A stretch of DNA of 48,434 nt from an uncultured Bacilli bacterium. GTDB taxonomy: Bacteria > Bacillota_I > Bacilli_A > RF39 > UBA660. The stretch covers positions 1 through 48,434 of the forward strand of contig CANQQP010000005.1 in the NCBI GenBank assembly GCA_947626055.1, written 5' to 3'. The translations under genes were made by a program, and so were the position numbers. Positions 48,433-48,434 of this stretch are shown in pieces. Numbering within the stretch: position 1 is the first letter of the stretch; every line of letters starts with the position of its first letter. The notes beneath the pieces are model-generated. The model did no database searches, was not told the DNA's origin, and saw only the letters and a program-made list of their open reading frames with translations.

Positions 48433-48434
48433 AG

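Noticed and set aside
1-48434. CRISPR array
   Set aside because: No set of short, evenly spaced direct repeats is visible, and no cas gene is present.

Overview
The window looks like a chromosomal segment of an anaerobic, very low-GC, endospore-forming member of the Bacillota. It is probably one of the uncultured gut Bacilli-like lineages, but I cannot place it more precisely by reading alone. The evidence: A/T-ending codons dominate, TGA is used as a stop and the standard bacterial code fits. Housekeeping genes are of Gram-positive type (FtsY next to YlxM, RNase Y, PriA, ParC, SufB, a MurE with the meso-DAP motif DNPR, a T-box leader). Sporulation genes are scattered through it (spoVS, gerM, gerE, spoIIIAH, yqfC, yqfD). 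There is no rRNA, one tRNA, no CRISPR array and no transposase gene.

Region 1 (1-9.4 kb): a compact type I toxin-antitoxin-like locus (about 90-385), then ftsY-ylxM, a decayed gene, and a two-gene surface cassette: a dockerin-bearing exoprotein and a membrane-anchored cohesin-like protein. The cassette promoter carries ten consecutive G residues between its -35 and -10, a strong candidate phase-variation switch. A Fic-domain protein and a FemX-like aminoacyltransferase with two kinase-like proteins follow.

Region 2 (9.4-27.2 kb): mostly housekeeping. A short T-box leader precedes a LOG-family gene and glyS. Then come recA, rny, priA, a secreted SH3 protein behind a possible attenuator, parC, an RlmI-like methyltransferase, spoVS, sufB, ssb, two divergent XRE regulators, a membrane-anchored protein, murE and a STAS-like protein.

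Region 3 (27.2-38.6 kb): an accessory island. It is bracketed by two direct copies of a roughly 320-bp element that encodes a 30-residue hydrophobic peptide with a sequestered ribosome binding site and pairing mRNA ends. Between them are a HAD phosphatase, a 2H phosphoesterase-like protein, a radical SAM/ATP-grasp operon, a P-loop kinase facing a histidine-phosphatase-like protein, an unknown protein, and signal-less GH18 and GH5 enzymes. A 663-residue nucleotidyltransferase-like protein then lies between two 15-bp copies of the tRNA-Arg 3' end, the second of them in the tRNA-Arg(TCT) gene itself.

Region 4 (38.6-48.4 kb): gerM, gerE and spoIIIAH on the minus strand; a bacteriocin cluster (C39 peptidase-ABC exporter, accessory protein, two double-glycine peptides, likely immunity protein); a lectin-like surface protein with features of a diversity-generating-retroelement target; then rpsU-yqeY-yqfC-yqfD-vanZ-ybeY-dgkA. 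The window ends in three adjacent perfect hairpins that may be the edge of a mobile element.

Overall, conserved genes are interleaved with systems for surface variation, bacteriocin production and small-peptide toxin modules. All functional calls come from reading motifs; no database search was run.
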